From JANSWP01 sp041941305 (lineage in GTDB: Bacteria > Bacteroidota > Bacteroidia > Chitinophagales > Saprospiraceae), in the NCBI GenBank assembly GCA_041941305.1, contig JBGTQJ010000005.1, positions 124,001 through 188,000 of the forward strand: DNA of 64,000 nucleotides, given 5' to 3'. Each line of letters begins with the position of its first letter. The stretch's first letter is position 1. The notes under the pieces are model-generated. The model did no database searches, was not told where the DNA came from, and saw nothing but the letters and a program-made list of their open reading frames with translations. The position numbers were made by a program, and so were the translations under genes. Below are positions 39,501 through 47,431 of the stretch, piece after piece.

Positions 39501-40666
39501 GTAAAATTCAATTCTGTAGTGGTCGGTATAATAGGTATCATTACTACTGTTATTAAACTATCACAATCCAGCCAGGAAGGAATGGTAAGTGTTGTCGAAC
39601 TACAAACCATTTGATTGGCTACAGTGATGCAATCGCCAAGACATACCATTGTGTCTATCAAGGTAGGCGGCGGTGGAGGACCAATGGTTACGGTAATGCA
39701 ATCATCTGAGAAATCACCACAAAATGGAGCAGCCGTTCCTGCAAATTGTGCTTGAGCAGCCTGCAAATTCATTCCGATGATGGAAGGCACCAGACCAGCA
39801 TCCATTAAATTATAGGAAAAGCCGCAGACTTCATAAGTGCCTGGAGGTTGATTCGACATATTTGGACCAGGGTCGATGCCTATTATTGTTCCGTTTAAGG
39901 AGATAGCATAGGTATATCCGTAATCAACAGGGTTTGGAGGACTCCCTCCAGGGTAAGAGGGAGGTAGGAATAAGTTGAGTGCGGGATCTCCAATACAACC
40001 CATTGCATTGGGTGCATTGAGCACACCTCCATCAGCTTCGCAAGTAAAGCAGGATTGAACGCCACAGGCAAATTGTAAAGACCAATCCAGCAATAAGCCT
40101 ACATCCTGGGCACAATTGTCACTGATGATCAATGTCCAGGTACCATTTGCTGGACCTACGTTAAAAGCATTTAAATCACATCCAGGAGCCTGAATACCAC
40201 CCGTGTGAGGGTCGGTTACGCCACCACAAGGTAGGGTCCAGTTATTGGTTAAGCAGCAGGTTCCCACAGCACAAGGACCAGTATTGCAGACATATGGTGT
40301 ATTATTTGTCAAAGGATTGGCAGTTCCTGGAGTCAGACATATATCAATATTATCATTGTCATTTCCACAAAAAGGTCCCACATTATTTTCATCAGCCATA
40401 ACGAGATAATTATTGCCTGCCGGAGACATCAAGGATACTGACAAGTCGCCTACCCAGGTATGTTGGATGGTGAAGCACAATTGAACCAAAGGGCAAGCCG
40501 TCAAATCATTGGGGCCATTCACGGTCACATCCAAATAACCTTCGAATACCCCATTGTCTGTAATAGGAACTGGACAATTGGTACAGTTACAAGGCTGAGC
40601 CGATGTTGTTTGGGTAAAAAGAAAAAGGGAAAAAAGAAAGGAAGAGAAGTAAAGATTAATTCTCAT
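33539..40666 (-). CDS. Giant secreted P-domain/PKD multidomain protein with CHU_C (type B T9SS) terminus
   Basis: 2375 residues. Signal peptide about 1-24 (ends TTSAQ). Residues about 35-200 are a proprotein-convertase P-like beta domain ('TWVGDLSVSLMSPAGNNYLVM', 'GTWTLIISDNCAQDVGLLLDWSLQF'). Then come several short Cys-containing beta units, an Ig/PKD-like domain, and six repeats of about 190 residues. Each joins a PKD domain (PTADFTV.SPIC..., FTWDFDGG...GPGPH...W), an FN3-like unit (SIEFIW..V.GA..Y.V.VISG) and a 'VDDICLD...WSGDGITDP..GIFDP' unit. The last ~90 residues (PNAFSPNNDGTNDVFMIFSGP to LYEGDVTLMR) are the gliding-associated CHU_C domain, a type B T9SS signal. Many Cys. Likely a cell-surface adhesin or gliding-related protein. 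Confidence 0.94.
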   Translation of the reverse strand: MRINLYFSSFLFSLFLFTQTTSAQPCNCTNCPVPITDNGVFEGYLDVTVNGPNDLTACPLVQLCFTIQHTWVGDLSVSLMSPAGNNYLVMADENNVGPFCGNDNDNIDICLTPGTANPLTNNTPYVCNTGPCAVGTCCLTNNWTLPCGGVTDPHTGGIQAPGCDLNAFNVGPANGTWTLIISDNCAQDVGLLLDWSLQFACGVQSCFTCEADGGVLNAPNAMGCIGDPALNLFLPPSYPGGSPPNPVDYGYTYAISLNGTIIGIDPGPNMSNQPPGTYEVCGFSYNLMDAGLVPSIIGMNLQAAQAQFAGTAAPFCGDFSDDCITVTIGPPPPPTLIDTMVCLGDCITVANQMVCSSTTLTIPSWLDCDSLITVVMIPIIPTTTELNFTVCEGECVEVGDDFFCPPGPHNLNLLGWQGCDSIVVITFEEIAAQAVISPDPPDPIDCSNATVTLDGSLSNPSDNLEWEGPSGFIGTDPSITVDEAGEYTLTVTNFNADPPCVDTYFVVVEDNSVDPDLEVLDEPMICVGDSYELNDLNITDHNNTNALITFHSATPADPSNELSSTLVMPSVTTTYYILGTDGNCTDETSVEVVVNEIPTAEFTVDSPICMDDFATVDYIGTGGLAATFTWDFDGGDANPGVGPGPHDVSWDAPGTYTISLTVEENGCTSEEITETVQVDPPLDDPEISCGLITISSVEFLWDLIPGASGYTVNVITGQTGVQGNNNFEVTGLAPGEEVEIEVIAIGDTACGESSAIHTCTAQDCVDITINIEPVDDICLDANVSPFDLMVEIMGGDSTGTGTWSGPGITDSQAGTFDPGQANLGSNTVIYDFNENDCDYADSISINIIESPTADFTITDPICIDSFSTITYNGTASDSANFTWNFSGGTATPGTGPGPHEVQWTSGGAKTISLIVEENDCTSEQISETVNVDEPLAAPVINCNTSTAIIAFVWQPVTGATGYYVNVISGPTGTQTSQTSYEVSGLNPGDQVTIEVIAEGDGACGNSSAQITCEAQDCPVIDVTIDSVSDICLDGNNGTIMLSASQNGGAGGGTFTWSGDGITDPINGIFDPNQGVIGTNNILVTYEENNCTYNGSLIIQIFEEPTATFTNDSPICSEDASVINYIGNASSDALFTWDFNGGMPASVTGPGPHQISWDAGGTYSISLMVEENGCVSETSSQNIAISEPLETPVISCNSDINFIEFIWNQVPNATGYNVTVVSGTGGVSNSDTSFIFNNLNPGDQVTIEVEATSDGICPNTSAQMNCTAQDCPTADLIIEPEADICLDAASTPFDLVANIAGVMGGGTFTWSGDGITDPTNGTFDPNQANQGTNTVSVTYEELTCIYNAEIDINVYTQPTADFTVVSPICLDDFTTLAYTGNAATGATYNWTFDDGIANGGGQGPFAVNWTDGGTKTISLTVEENGCISETLSLDVQVDLPLVAPIIDCNSSTTSIEFIWENVAGANNYTVTVLSGATGIMTSDTSYQIDGLMPNDEVTIEVLTEGTTVCGPVTTEISCIAMECPDIILDIVTPPLVCLDAAAVPFMLNVNVSGSNGSGTGFWQGDAIIDPINGIFDPALGTPGLNDVTYVFSEANCDYDISAEVQMIVPPTADFDVISPVCVFENSIITFIGNAQPGSTFEWDFGPGSANPGGNDPGPHEIFWTDIGTQTITLTITDQDGCVSEMFVNSVDVLEPLPEPNISCTTTTESIEFIWPSIPGVVDYVVNVISGASGLMNSDTSYLVTGLNPLDEVMIEVVAQNAGVCGPASAQISCTTDDCPPWPVGIEPVDDICLGVLGAPVIELQPFGLGNGTGFVIWDGPGIINPDEGFFDPATAGLGTHTITLTYQENNCTYIATTDITIIATIPADFTVESPVCVTDGTTVTFSGTASVDAVYNWDFDGGTALPGTGPGPHQVIWPSEGIYSISLLLEDNGCVSDVAIQEVDVADILQDPVLDCTTTTSSIEFIWTEVLGASDYIATVISGQPGMQTSDESYLVSGLAPLEQVTLQIEAVGNGICPNPIVQLTCQADDCPNATIDFEVVAPICFVENMPTVTLNATISGNAGSGSGIWSGTGISDPSDGIFDPNIVGIGFHTVTYTYTEDNCDWSNSFDIQIVEEPMPNVSISNISCFGENDGVITVTSVSGGLEPYVYSLNGGDFDQNNTWTNLPAGDHIVVVQDAIGCENTLTISMIEPQQLTVELAVFVQDNTIILGDSLALAAQVSINPNEIDNVIWEPAEVVNCDTCLNTSAMPFQTTDFTVTVESNGCSDSDNVTIFVKKERPIYVPNAFSPNNDGTNDVFMIFSGPQVAKIKSFLVFNRWGETVYEFYDFPPNDPKFSWDGTYRGEYLNAAVFAWFAEIEFVDGAVELYEGDVTLMR

Positions 40667-40691
40667 AAGCTTACACTCTTTTAGTAGTGAT

Positions 40692-40797
40692 TAAAAAATA
40701 ACTTCATCATTTTGATTTCGTCAAATAAGCTCAGCTTCATTTCTTATCAGCCTTTCAGCCTTCGCTTATTTGACGAAACGATGAAGTTGTTTTTTAA
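40692..40797. repeat. Long inverted repeat upstream of the giant secreted protein gene
   Basis: The left arm (40692-40730, containing AAAAAATAACTTCATC and TTTCGTCAAATAAGC) pairs with the right arm (40764-40797, GCTTATTTGACGAAA and GATGAAGTTGTTTTTT), with a bulge in the left arm and a 33-base loop. It starts 26 bp before the gene on its 5' side. It may be an RNA leader structure, a terminator of upstream transcription, or a decayed element. Confidence 0.65.
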
Positions 40798-40824
40798 GGG
40801 TTCCTTAGCTGATTAATGTTCTTA

Positions 40825-40857
40825 TAAGTTCTTGTTAATATTGTGAACGAGAACTTA
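40825..40857. promoter_or_regulatory. Dyad TAAGTTCTTGTT / AACGAGAACTTA
   Basis: A 12-bp inverted repeat with one G-T position around a 9-base loop, in the upstream region of the giant secreted protein gene. It could be an operator; no regulator can be named. Confidence 0.4.
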
Positions 40858-40926
40858 CATTCCGCCTTATCAGACTTTTATCAAAATTTGGAAATAGTAG
40901 ATGGGATAGCAAGTGTTTATCAGTTT

Positions 40927-41148
40927 CTAAGCACCAAACTATAATTATGTCTAAGTGAAATTTTGGAATTCATTTTTTCCCTCAGAAGGCGAAAAATGCA
41001 GACATCCCGATAGCTATCGGGAAAGCTCTGGCGAGTATTTTCTCCCATCCCAAAGGGAGTCCCTTGGACAAGGGATGCCCTTGGCAAATGTGGTGAGGGG
41101 GAAAATGGGTCCAAAATCACTAGTAGATGATTGTGGTTTGGTTCTTAG
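40927..41148. repeat. Inverted-repeat element, family A copy 2, carrying the 16-bp palindrome
   Basis: A 222-bp element with ends matching copy 1 (CTAAGCACCAAACTATAATT at the left, and its inverted counterpart ending GGTTTGGTTCTTAG at the right). The core AAGGCGAAAAATGCAG and GCTCTGGCGAGTATTTT is split by the perfect palindrome CCCGATAGCTATCGGG (41006-41021). It also holds a further GGGATGCCCTTGGCA stretch that recurs near 59530. It is absent from copy 1 at the same site, which suggests a nested insertion. Confidence 0.78.
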
Positions 41149-41168
41149 GGACGAAAGTTACGGAAAAT

Positions 41169-42065
41169 TTATTGATACCCGAATCTATTTAACCATTGCT
41201 CATCGTCTCTCCAGTTTTCTCGAATTTTGACATGGAGTTCCAGGAAGACTTTTTGTTCCAGCCATTTCTCAATAGCTTTTCGGGATTCCATGCCTAATCT
41301 TTTGATAGCACTGCCATTTTTCCCTATTATGATGGGCTTTTGAGATTTCCTCATTACAAAAATTTGAGCTTCAATTCTTACCAGTGCTTCTCCACTTTTG
41401 GTTTTGGTTTCCCTGAATGATTCTATACCAACTTCGGTAGAGTAGGGGATTTCCTGATGATAGAGCTCCAATATTTTTTCCCGGATGATTTCACTGACAA
41501 AAAAGCGTTCCGGGCGGTCAGTAAGTTGATCTTTGGGGTAGTATTCTGGTCCTTCCGGAAGGTTTTCAAGGATCAATTTAAAAACAGTAGCTGTATTCTT
41601 TTTTTCTAATGCAGCAATTGGAATGGTTTCGGAAAAATCAATAAGCCCATTCCACCAGTTGATTAGTTCCAAAATTTTTTCAGGAGCTATCAAGTCTATC
41701 TTGTTGATGATTAGAAACTTAGGGCTTTCAATTTTTTTCAATCGCTCAATAATGGGATCATCTGCTTCATACTTTTCTTCGACCTCTGTTACAAAAAGCA
41801 TGATGTCGGCATCTTCAAAAGTAGTGCTTACAAAGCGATTCATCGCTTCCTGCATTTTGTAAGCTGGGTCTTTGATGATCCCCGGTGTATCTGAAAAAAC
41901 AATTTGAAAGTCATCTCCGCTTAGGATACCGATGATGCGATGGCGAGTCGTTTGAGGTTTGTTGGTAATGATGGACATTCGCTCCCCGACAAGTGCATTC
42001 ATTAGCGTGGATTTGCCTACGTTGGGACGGCCGATGATGTTTACGAAACCAGATTTGTGGGTCAT
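41169..42065 (-). CDS. era: GTPase Era
   Basis: A 298-residue GTPase needed for 16S rRNA maturation and 30S assembly. G1 GRPNVGKS, G2 region 'TTRHRIIGI', G3 DTPGI, G4 NKID, then a C-terminal KH RNA-binding domain ('IIGKNGSAIKRLGMESRKAIEKWLEQKVFLELHVKIRENWR'). I start at the Met at 42065 (MTHKSGFVNIIGRPNVG), the usual Era N-terminus; a longer reading from 42092 overlaps the upstream gene. The upstream gene's stop is at 42067, so the two are tightly coupled. Confidence 0.97.
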   Translation of the reverse strand: MTHKSGFVNIIGRPNVGKSTLMNALVGERMSIITNKPQTTRHRIIGILSGDDFQIVFSDTPGIIKDPAYKMQEAMNRFVSTTFEDADIMLFVTEVEEKYEADDPIIERLKKIESPKFLIINKIDLIAPEKILELINWWNGLIDFSETIPIAALEKKNTATVFKLILENLPEGPEYYPKDQLTDRPERFFVSEIIREKILELYHQEIPYSTEVGIESFRETKTKSGEALVRIEAQIFVMRKSQKPIIIGKNGSAIKRLGMESRKAIEKWLEQKVFLELHVKIRENWRDDEQWLNRFGYQ

Positions 42066-42066
42066 A

Positions 42067-42651
42067 TTATGGAATATATCTTCGATTTTCAATGCCTATC
42101 ATTTCTTCTATCGCTTTAAAAACGACTTTAGGCGATAAGGTACGCCAATTCAATTCATTAAAGCCCGCTCCAAAGTTTACAAAATGATGGATCTGTGTTT
42201 CCCGCATTTCCTGAGACACATGTTCAAGCAGGTTTACAAAACAAATCCAACCATCATTTTCAGCAACATCTTCATACCATTCTTCATAGTAACAATCATC
42301 TGAGCCATGAAAATTGAGCACATTTTCACAAATAACAATGTATTTTGAAATGCCCTTATGCGCCAGTTCATCCACTACATCCCGCTTCAAAAACATGACA
42401 TCATTTTGAAGACAATCATTCCACTCTCCTATCATCTCAAAAATAGTATAGCCCTTTTCATAATCCACAAACAGGATTTTCATATAAAGGGTCTGTGAAC
42501 CAAAATTGTCCCATTGTGGGTGAATGAAATAATTGTAAATTTTTTGAGTGAATGCAAACTCATTGTAAACCCTTCCATAGAATGGACTTTGCTCATCTTC
42601 AGAAGCAATGTATCGGTCTCTCCAACGGTAATGTGGCTCTATATCGTGCAT
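42067..42651 (-). CDS. Conserved hypothetical protein upstream of era
   Basis: A 194-residue cytosolic protein rich in aromatic residues ('HYRWRDRYIASEDEQSPFYGRVYNEFAFTQKIYNYFIHPQWDNFGS', 'GYTIFEMIGEWNDCLQNDVMFLKR'). I chose the Met at 42651 (MHDIEPHYRW); the 24 extra residues of a longer reading come from a CCAGCAAACCAGC-type short repeat and are unlikely to be coding. I do not know a function, though I recall similar proteins in Bacteroidota. Its stop is next to the era start, so they form an operon. Confidence 0.82.
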   Translation of the reverse strand: MHDIEPHYRWRDRYIASEDEQSPFYGRVYNEFAFTQKIYNYFIHPQWDNFGSQTLYMKILFVDYEKGYTIFEMIGEWNDCLQNDVMFLKRDVVDELAHKGISKYIVICENVLNFHGSDDCYYEEWYEDVAENDGWICFVNLLEHVSQEMRETQIHHFVNFGAGFNELNWRTLSPKVVFKAIEEMIGIENRRYIP

Positions 42652-42970
42652 GCTTTTATTGGTTGCTGGTTTGCTGGGTACTGGTTCTCTGCTCCACATC
42701 TGATTTCTCAAGTTTCGCATCACCCATTACCCATTACCCAAAATGGACTCAAAATTAGTCAAATCATATAATATAGTGAACCATTTATCTACTCGGCACC
42801 TATTAGCTTATTGGAGACCAAATAACTGAATGCAGACAATTCCGGGCTACATATTGGTGATTATTGGTTTTTTAAAACGATAAAAGCCATTGCTCGGTCA
42901 TCAGAAAACCAGCTACAAGCAAACCAGTTGCTTGCTACCAGCCACCAGAAATATTTCCTAACTTTGTAAA
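42652..42970. other. Divergent intergenic region with short tandem repeats
   Basis: 319 bp between the era operon and a sensor kinase. It contains GGTTGCTGGTTTGCTGGGTA (from 42660), three CCCATTA-type heptamers (about 42723-42741) and, in opposite orientation, ACCAGCTACAAGCAAACCAG (from 42909). The first and last are loosely complementary. Promoters of both units must lie here; no other gene is seen. Confidence 0.5.
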
Positions 42971-44809
42971 ATGCGTTTAGATGTGGTCTTAAAATTTTTA
43001 CAAGCTTTAAAATTAAAAACCAAAATTCGGCTCGCTCTTGCCATTCTTTTTGGGATGATATTCCTGATGGGGCTTGTGGGTAGTCACTATTTGGATAAGA
43101 CGACCCAAAATTCAGTAGCCATGCTTCGGAACAATTATCGAACGATGAAGTACACAAGGGAAATGTCCCTTACACTTCATAAGTTGATTTCGATAATGGC
43201 GATTGACAATACCACGCATTCTTATAAAAGGACGGCTACCCAAAGAGAATTTGCCAACTTTGAACGCTATTTGAAATTGCAGTTATCAAATGTAACAGAA
43301 GACGAGGAGGGAGATGTTACCAAGCAACTGGAGGAAGCATATACTGGTTACAAAGAGCAATTTGAAGCCATGTTGGAGTCTTCCGTTTTTTCTCCTGTAT
43401 TGTATATGCAGACGGATTATATTCAGGAGCTTCTGGAGGATGTGTATGAAATGAACGAGAATACGATTCAGCAAAAGACTGAACAAGCCAATCAGCTCGC
43501 CAATCGAATTACCCTAATTACTATAATCCTTTCCTTCATCTTTTTTCTGTTCGCCCTGCTGGCCATGTTTTATTTTCCCGATTACATTGCCAATCCCATA
43601 ATACAATTGACAGATAGTATCCAGCAAATTGCAAGAAAAAATTACAACCAAAGATTGAATATTAGTTCAGAGGATGAATTTGGGGAAATGGCAAGATCCT
43701 TTAATCAAATGGCAGAAAAGCTGGAGGAATACGAAAACATCAATGTGCATCAAATTGTCTCGGAAAAACGGCGGATTGAGATGATTATTTCCAGAATGAA
43801 TGAGGCAATAATTGGAATGGATAACAATCAAATTATTTTGTTTGTCAACCCCAGAGCCTTGGAGTTGATGGGATTGGAAGAGGTAAATGTAGTCGGAAAG
43901 CGAGCGTCTGAATTGGCAAAACAGAGTGATTTATTGAAGGATATGGTGAAAGAGGTAGTGAATGGAAACATTTATAGTAGCGAAACACATGCCTCTGTGA
44001 TTTTAGATCGAGGAGGCAAGCGGTTTTATTATGATAAAGATATCCTGAAAGTTGAGAGTCAGGACTTGGATATGGAGAGAACCAGTGTCGGTTATGTCAT
44101 TATTTTAAAGAATATTACAGAGTTGAAGGAGCAAGATTTGGCTAAAACGAATTTTATGGCGACGCTTTCCCATGAATTGAAAACACCAATTTCTGCCATT
44201 GACATGAGCCTGAACTTGTTGGAAGACCATCGTCTAGGTGGCTTGAATGATGATCAAAAAGATCTTTCAGGAACGATACGCCAAAATGCAGCTCGTCTAT
44301 TGAAAATGGTGAATGAAATCCTTGATATTTCAAAAATTGAAACGGGTAACGTGCAAATCAATCCAGAAGATGCTCCTCCTGAGGCTGTTGTCCTCCGTGC
44401 TTTGCAAAATGTCAAAACTTTCCTAAACGAAAAAGAAATTCAAATCATTCAAAGCATTCCGGAAGATTTGCCCAATCTCAAAATGGATATCCCCAAAACA
44501 ACTGGTGTTTTGGTCAACTTTCTTACCAACGCCATCCGGTATTCCTCGCCTATGGATTCGATTGAAATTGATGTATTTCAAAATAATGGAACGGTACAAT
44601 TTTCAGTCAAAGACAATGGTCCGGGAATCTCAAATGATGATTTGAAAAAGGTATTTGATCGGTATCACAGGGCTAAAGATGACAAAACAAAAGGAACCGG
44701 GTTGGGGCTTGCAATTTCCAAGGAGTTTATAGAAGCCCAGGGAGGTAAGATTTGGGTAAAAAGCGAAATTGGAAAGGGCAGCGTGTTTAGTTTTTCATTA
44801 CCTGTCTAA
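42971..44809 (+). CDS. HAMP/PAS sensor histidine kinase
   Basis: A 612-residue inner-membrane kinase: TM1 about 20-42, a periplasmic helical sensor (about 43-175), TM2 about 178-205, HAMP (about 206-258), a PAS-like domain (about 270-395, 'RMNEAIIGMDNNQIILFVNPRALELMG'), HisKA with H401 in SHELKTP, and a HATPase with N-box 'FLTNAIRY', DNGPGIS and KGTGLGLAIS. No receiver or DNA-binding part, and no response regulator gene next to it, so it is an orphan here. The layout resembles KinB-type kinases. Confidence 0.94.
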   Translation: MRLDVVLKFLQALKLKTKIRLALAILFGMIFLMGLVGSHYLDKTTQNSVAMLRNNYRTMKYTREMSLTLHKLISIMAIDNTTHSYKRTATQREFANFERYLKLQLSNVTEDEEGDVTKQLEEAYTGYKEQFEAMLESSVFSPVLYMQTDYIQELLEDVYEMNENTIQQKTEQANQLANRITLITIILSFIFFLFALLAMFYFPDYIANPIIQLTDSIQQIARKNYNQRLNISSEDEFGEMARSFNQMAEKLEEYENINVHQIVSEKRRIEMIISRMNEAIIGMDNNQIILFVNPRALELMGLEEVNVVGKRASELAKQSDLLKDMVKEVVNGNIYSSETHASVILDRGGKRFYYDKDILKVESQDLDMERTSVGYVIILKNITELKEQDLAKTNFMATLSHELKTPISAIDMSLNLLEDHRLGGLNDDQKDLSGTIRQNAARLLKMVNEILDISKIETGNVQINPEDAPPEAVVLRALQNVKTFLNEKEIQIIQSIPEDLPNLKMDIPKTTGVLVNFLTNAIRYSSPMDSIEIDVFQNNGTVQFSVKDNGPGISNDDLKKVFDRYHRAKDDKTKGTGLGLAISKEFIEAQGGKIWVKSEIGKGSVFSFSLPV

Positions 44810-44953
44810 AAAGTTTTTCAAATTTGGGTTGATAATAGTTTAAAGTTGTTAAATAGTTTAAAGTCAATAGGTTATGTTGAGTTGTTTTAGGAAATTTTGA
44901 ACCATTTTGAACCACGCACCATAGAATAGAACCTGTTGATCTCACCAGCTTTC

Positions 44954-47188
44954 TTAAATCCTAAAAGTATAAGTATATTTCACAATTACTGCACGTTCAC
45001 TGCTAAAAGGCAGATGGGGTAGCTCCCGATTTCTATGGCTATTCATCAAATCATTGTAGACGATATACAAATCATTGCCCTCTTTTGGATTGTAGCGCAA
45101 TCTTACATTGGAGGTAAAAGCTTCACCAAGGCTATTGAATTGTAAAAAAGCGGCAACTGAGAATTTGGTATCGAGCATATACAGAGCTTTCAGACGGGCA
45201 ACATGGGAAATGAACTTCTGCCCTCTGTCCGAGAAATTGGCGCGGTTAAACTGATAAAATCCCTCTAAGTCGAGGTGATTGGAAACCTTGAGGCGAGGAC
45301 TCACATCAGCAGAAAAAATATTGCCATCAAAAAACTTTCCTAATTGTAAGTTGGCAATCATTACAAAATAATATTGGAAAGGAGAGGAAAGCGTCCCCTG
45401 GATATTGAAAAAATCATATGCTCCAACAGGAACTTCTGCCAAACCGGATGGGCTATCTGCTGCAGACAACTCAAAGGTTTCATCTATGTATTCGTGATTG
45501 TAATTGAGCGTTCCATAAAAGCCCCAGCCGCTTTTCGAGGCAGTTTGCAATCCAAGCATGGCATTGGCAGTTTCTATTGTATCAGAGGTATTGCCTTGCA
45601 GTCGGGTTCCTTCCAGCCAGACTTGCCAACTGAGGAGTTTGGATTGCTCCTTACCCAATTGACCATAGCCAATTCTTCCAGCCAGGCTATTATAATCTTC
45701 TCTTAGTTCGAAGCCCATTCCCGGTGAATAATCTTTCCCTACCCGTGAATAAGTAGCGCTATAATTGAAGCCAGTAGTTCTTCGTTTTTCCCACCTGACA
45801 AAGATTCTTGAGGGATCAAGGGAGGCTATTTCATTCTCCAAACTATCTTCAAAAGATTGTACCCATTTTATATTTAGGTAATCATCTCCTACAATTTTAA
45901 AAATGCCATCGAGACCATAAGTCGTATTGTAGCTTCTGTCAAAATCTACCCGGTTGGTAAATATGCCACCTACGTAGGAGTTTTCATTAGTGACTTGTTT
46001 TCTCAAACGCAAGAGTCCAAAGTTTTCAGAATTCAATTCATCCGATTTTGCTGTTTGCATATTCAAAAAGCCCAAATCGAATTTTCCAACTCGCCCAACC
46101 AGTCTTGCCCCTCCAACAATACGGACCGGGTTGCCATCGTCGTCAATCCCAATTTTTCGACTATAAAACAGGCGATTGAATTGTTCAAAATTGAAATCGA
46201 AAATACTGGCTCTTTCTTGAAAGAATTGGCGCTTCTCAGGGAAGAAAAGCGAAAAACGGGTAAGGTTCACTTGTTGATCGTCTGCTTCTACCTGGGCAAA
46301 ATCTGTATTTGCAGTTAGATCCAGCGTCAAATTGCTCGTCAAACTATATTTTAAGTCTATCCCGATTTCCCGGGTAAAATCATTATCAGTATGGTACTCT
46401 GTCTCTTCCTCATTTAGTTCATTTATCTGTTGTATGCCTACTAATGCATAAGGAGTAATGTATAAGGGCTTTTTGCTATATATCCCCTCAAATCTATATT
46501 CCTGCATTCTGGAAGGCTTCCATGCACTCCAATCACCCCAATTCATGGGAATCAATGGCGTCATGTCCACTTCATTCTTGGCAGCGATGTACCACCAATG
46601 GACCATACCCATTACAACCGTTCCATTGTCATCCTGAAATCGAATACTCGTCCAGGGAATGCGCATCTCGACAGACCAACCATAGTCTGTCCTTACGGTT
46701 TTGGCATCCCAAAAGGTATTCCAGTCAATACTTATAGGAAATTCTCCCGGAGCTGCCTGAGCATCATTCCAAACTACGCCGTCCCAACGCAATCCGGTAG
46801 GAGTGGTGAAAAAAGCAACGCCGTTTTCTTTGTCATTATAAGAATCTATAACCATTCCAAAGTAATCTGTAGTACCGTCAAATGCATCTCGTTTGTATGT
46901 TGTTGGTCGGTAGTAGGAAGAGTCACTCAAGTGCAACCTTCCGCCCAGGTATAAATACTCATCATCATAGGCTAAAAACATGTCCCCTTTTTCTGTTGGT
47001 TTCGCCCCCAGCGTTGGGATTTGCATGGTTAACTCAAGTGGTTGGATTGCATCCCATGCTGCTTCGTTGGCATTGCCATCAAAAATGATTTTACCTGTAA
47101 TTCGTTGTGCATCAATAATAGTTTGAGAATAAATAAAGAGTGGAATAAATAGAAAAATTACTAGTGAGAGTAAGGAATTTGGTTTCAT
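44954..47188 (-). CDS. DUF5916 outer-membrane protein with CBM9-like N-terminus
   Basis: A 744-residue protein: signal peptide about 1-21, then a CBM9-like beta domain (about 25-230, 'IIFDGNANEAAWDAIQPLELTMQ', 'AYDDEYLYLGGRL', 'YGWSVEMRIPWTSIRF'), then the DUF5916 region with 'FFPEKRQFFQE' and alternating strands ending in Tyr-Thr-Phe-Arg-Ile, an outer-membrane beta-barrel terminus. Common in Bacteroidota; role not established, possibly carbohydrate or lipid handling at the outer membrane. It is convergent with the sensor kinase. Confidence 0.92.
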   Translation of the reverse strand: MKPNSLLSLVIFLFIPLFIYSQTIIDAQRITGKIIFDGNANEAAWDAIQPLELTMQIPTLGAKPTEKGDMFLAYDDEYLYLGGRLHLSDSSYYRPTTYKRDAFDGTTDYFGMVIDSYNDKENGVAFFTTPTGLRWDGVVWNDAQAAPGEFPISIDWNTFWDAKTVRTDYGWSVEMRIPWTSIRFQDDNGTVVMGMVHWWYIAAKNEVDMTPLIPMNWGDWSAWKPSRMQEYRFEGIYSKKPLYITPYALVGIQQINELNEEETEYHTDNDFTREIGIDLKYSLTSNLTLDLTANTDFAQVEADDQQVNLTRFSLFFPEKRQFFQERASIFDFNFEQFNRLFYSRKIGIDDDGNPVRIVGGARLVGRVGKFDLGFLNMQTAKSDELNSENFGLLRLRKQVTNENSYVGGIFTNRVDFDRSYNTTYGLDGIFKIVGDDYLNIKWVQSFEDSLENEIASLDPSRIFVRWEKRRTTGFNYSATYSRVGKDYSPGMGFELREDYNSLAGRIGYGQLGKEQSKLLSWQVWLEGTRLQGNTSDTIETANAMLGLQTASKSGWGFYGTLNYNHEYIDETFELSAADSPSGLAEVPVGAYDFFNIQGTLSSPFQYYFVMIANLQLGKFFDGNIFSADVSPRLKVSNHLDLEGFYQFNRANFSDRGQKFISHVARLKALYMLDTKFSVAAFLQFNSLGEAFTSNVRLRYNPKEGNDLYIVYNDLMNSHRNRELPHLPFSSERAVIVKYTYTFRI

Positions 47189-47286
47189 CGTTTAATCAGG
47201 TAATTGATAAAGGTTACAAATATAAGCAATGAATTGATATAAATTTGAAAAAGTTCCCTTGGTAAGGATAAATTTTCTTTGGGGTG

Positions 47287-47431
47287 GCGGGGTGCGGGGT
47301 GCGGGGTGCGGGGTGTCGAGTATACGGGTTATCGGGATACGAGTTGGCGAGTTGTCGGGTTTACAGAGTGACGGGGTATTTTAAAATATCACCCCATCAC
47401 CCCGCACCCCGTCACCTCGACTACCCGCATC
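47287..47431. repeat. Heptamer tandem repeat with a large imperfect inverted repeat
   Basis: Four GCGGGGT units (47287-47314), continued by degenerate GGGTT/CGAGT units, face a complementary block of CACCCCGCACCCCGTCACC type (about 47386-47428). A shorter perfect hairpin around TATTTTAAAATA is in the middle (about 47374-47397). The same unit occurs in the hairpin at 16516-16567. It separates the DUF5916 gene from the HslR-like gene. Confidence 0.65.

Larger units (their letters stand above)
40667..41168. other. Intergenic region between era and the giant secreted protein gene
   Basis: About 500 bp holding, in order, a long inverted repeat (40692-40797), a small dyad (40825-40857) and a family A element (40927-41148). 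The promoter of the giant secreted protein must lie here. I see no gene; the two ORFs that cross it run through the repeat. Confidence 0.6.

Noticed and set aside
40920..41230. ORFs on both strands upstream of era
   Set aside because: They lie in the family A element at 40927-41148 and have no family resemblance.
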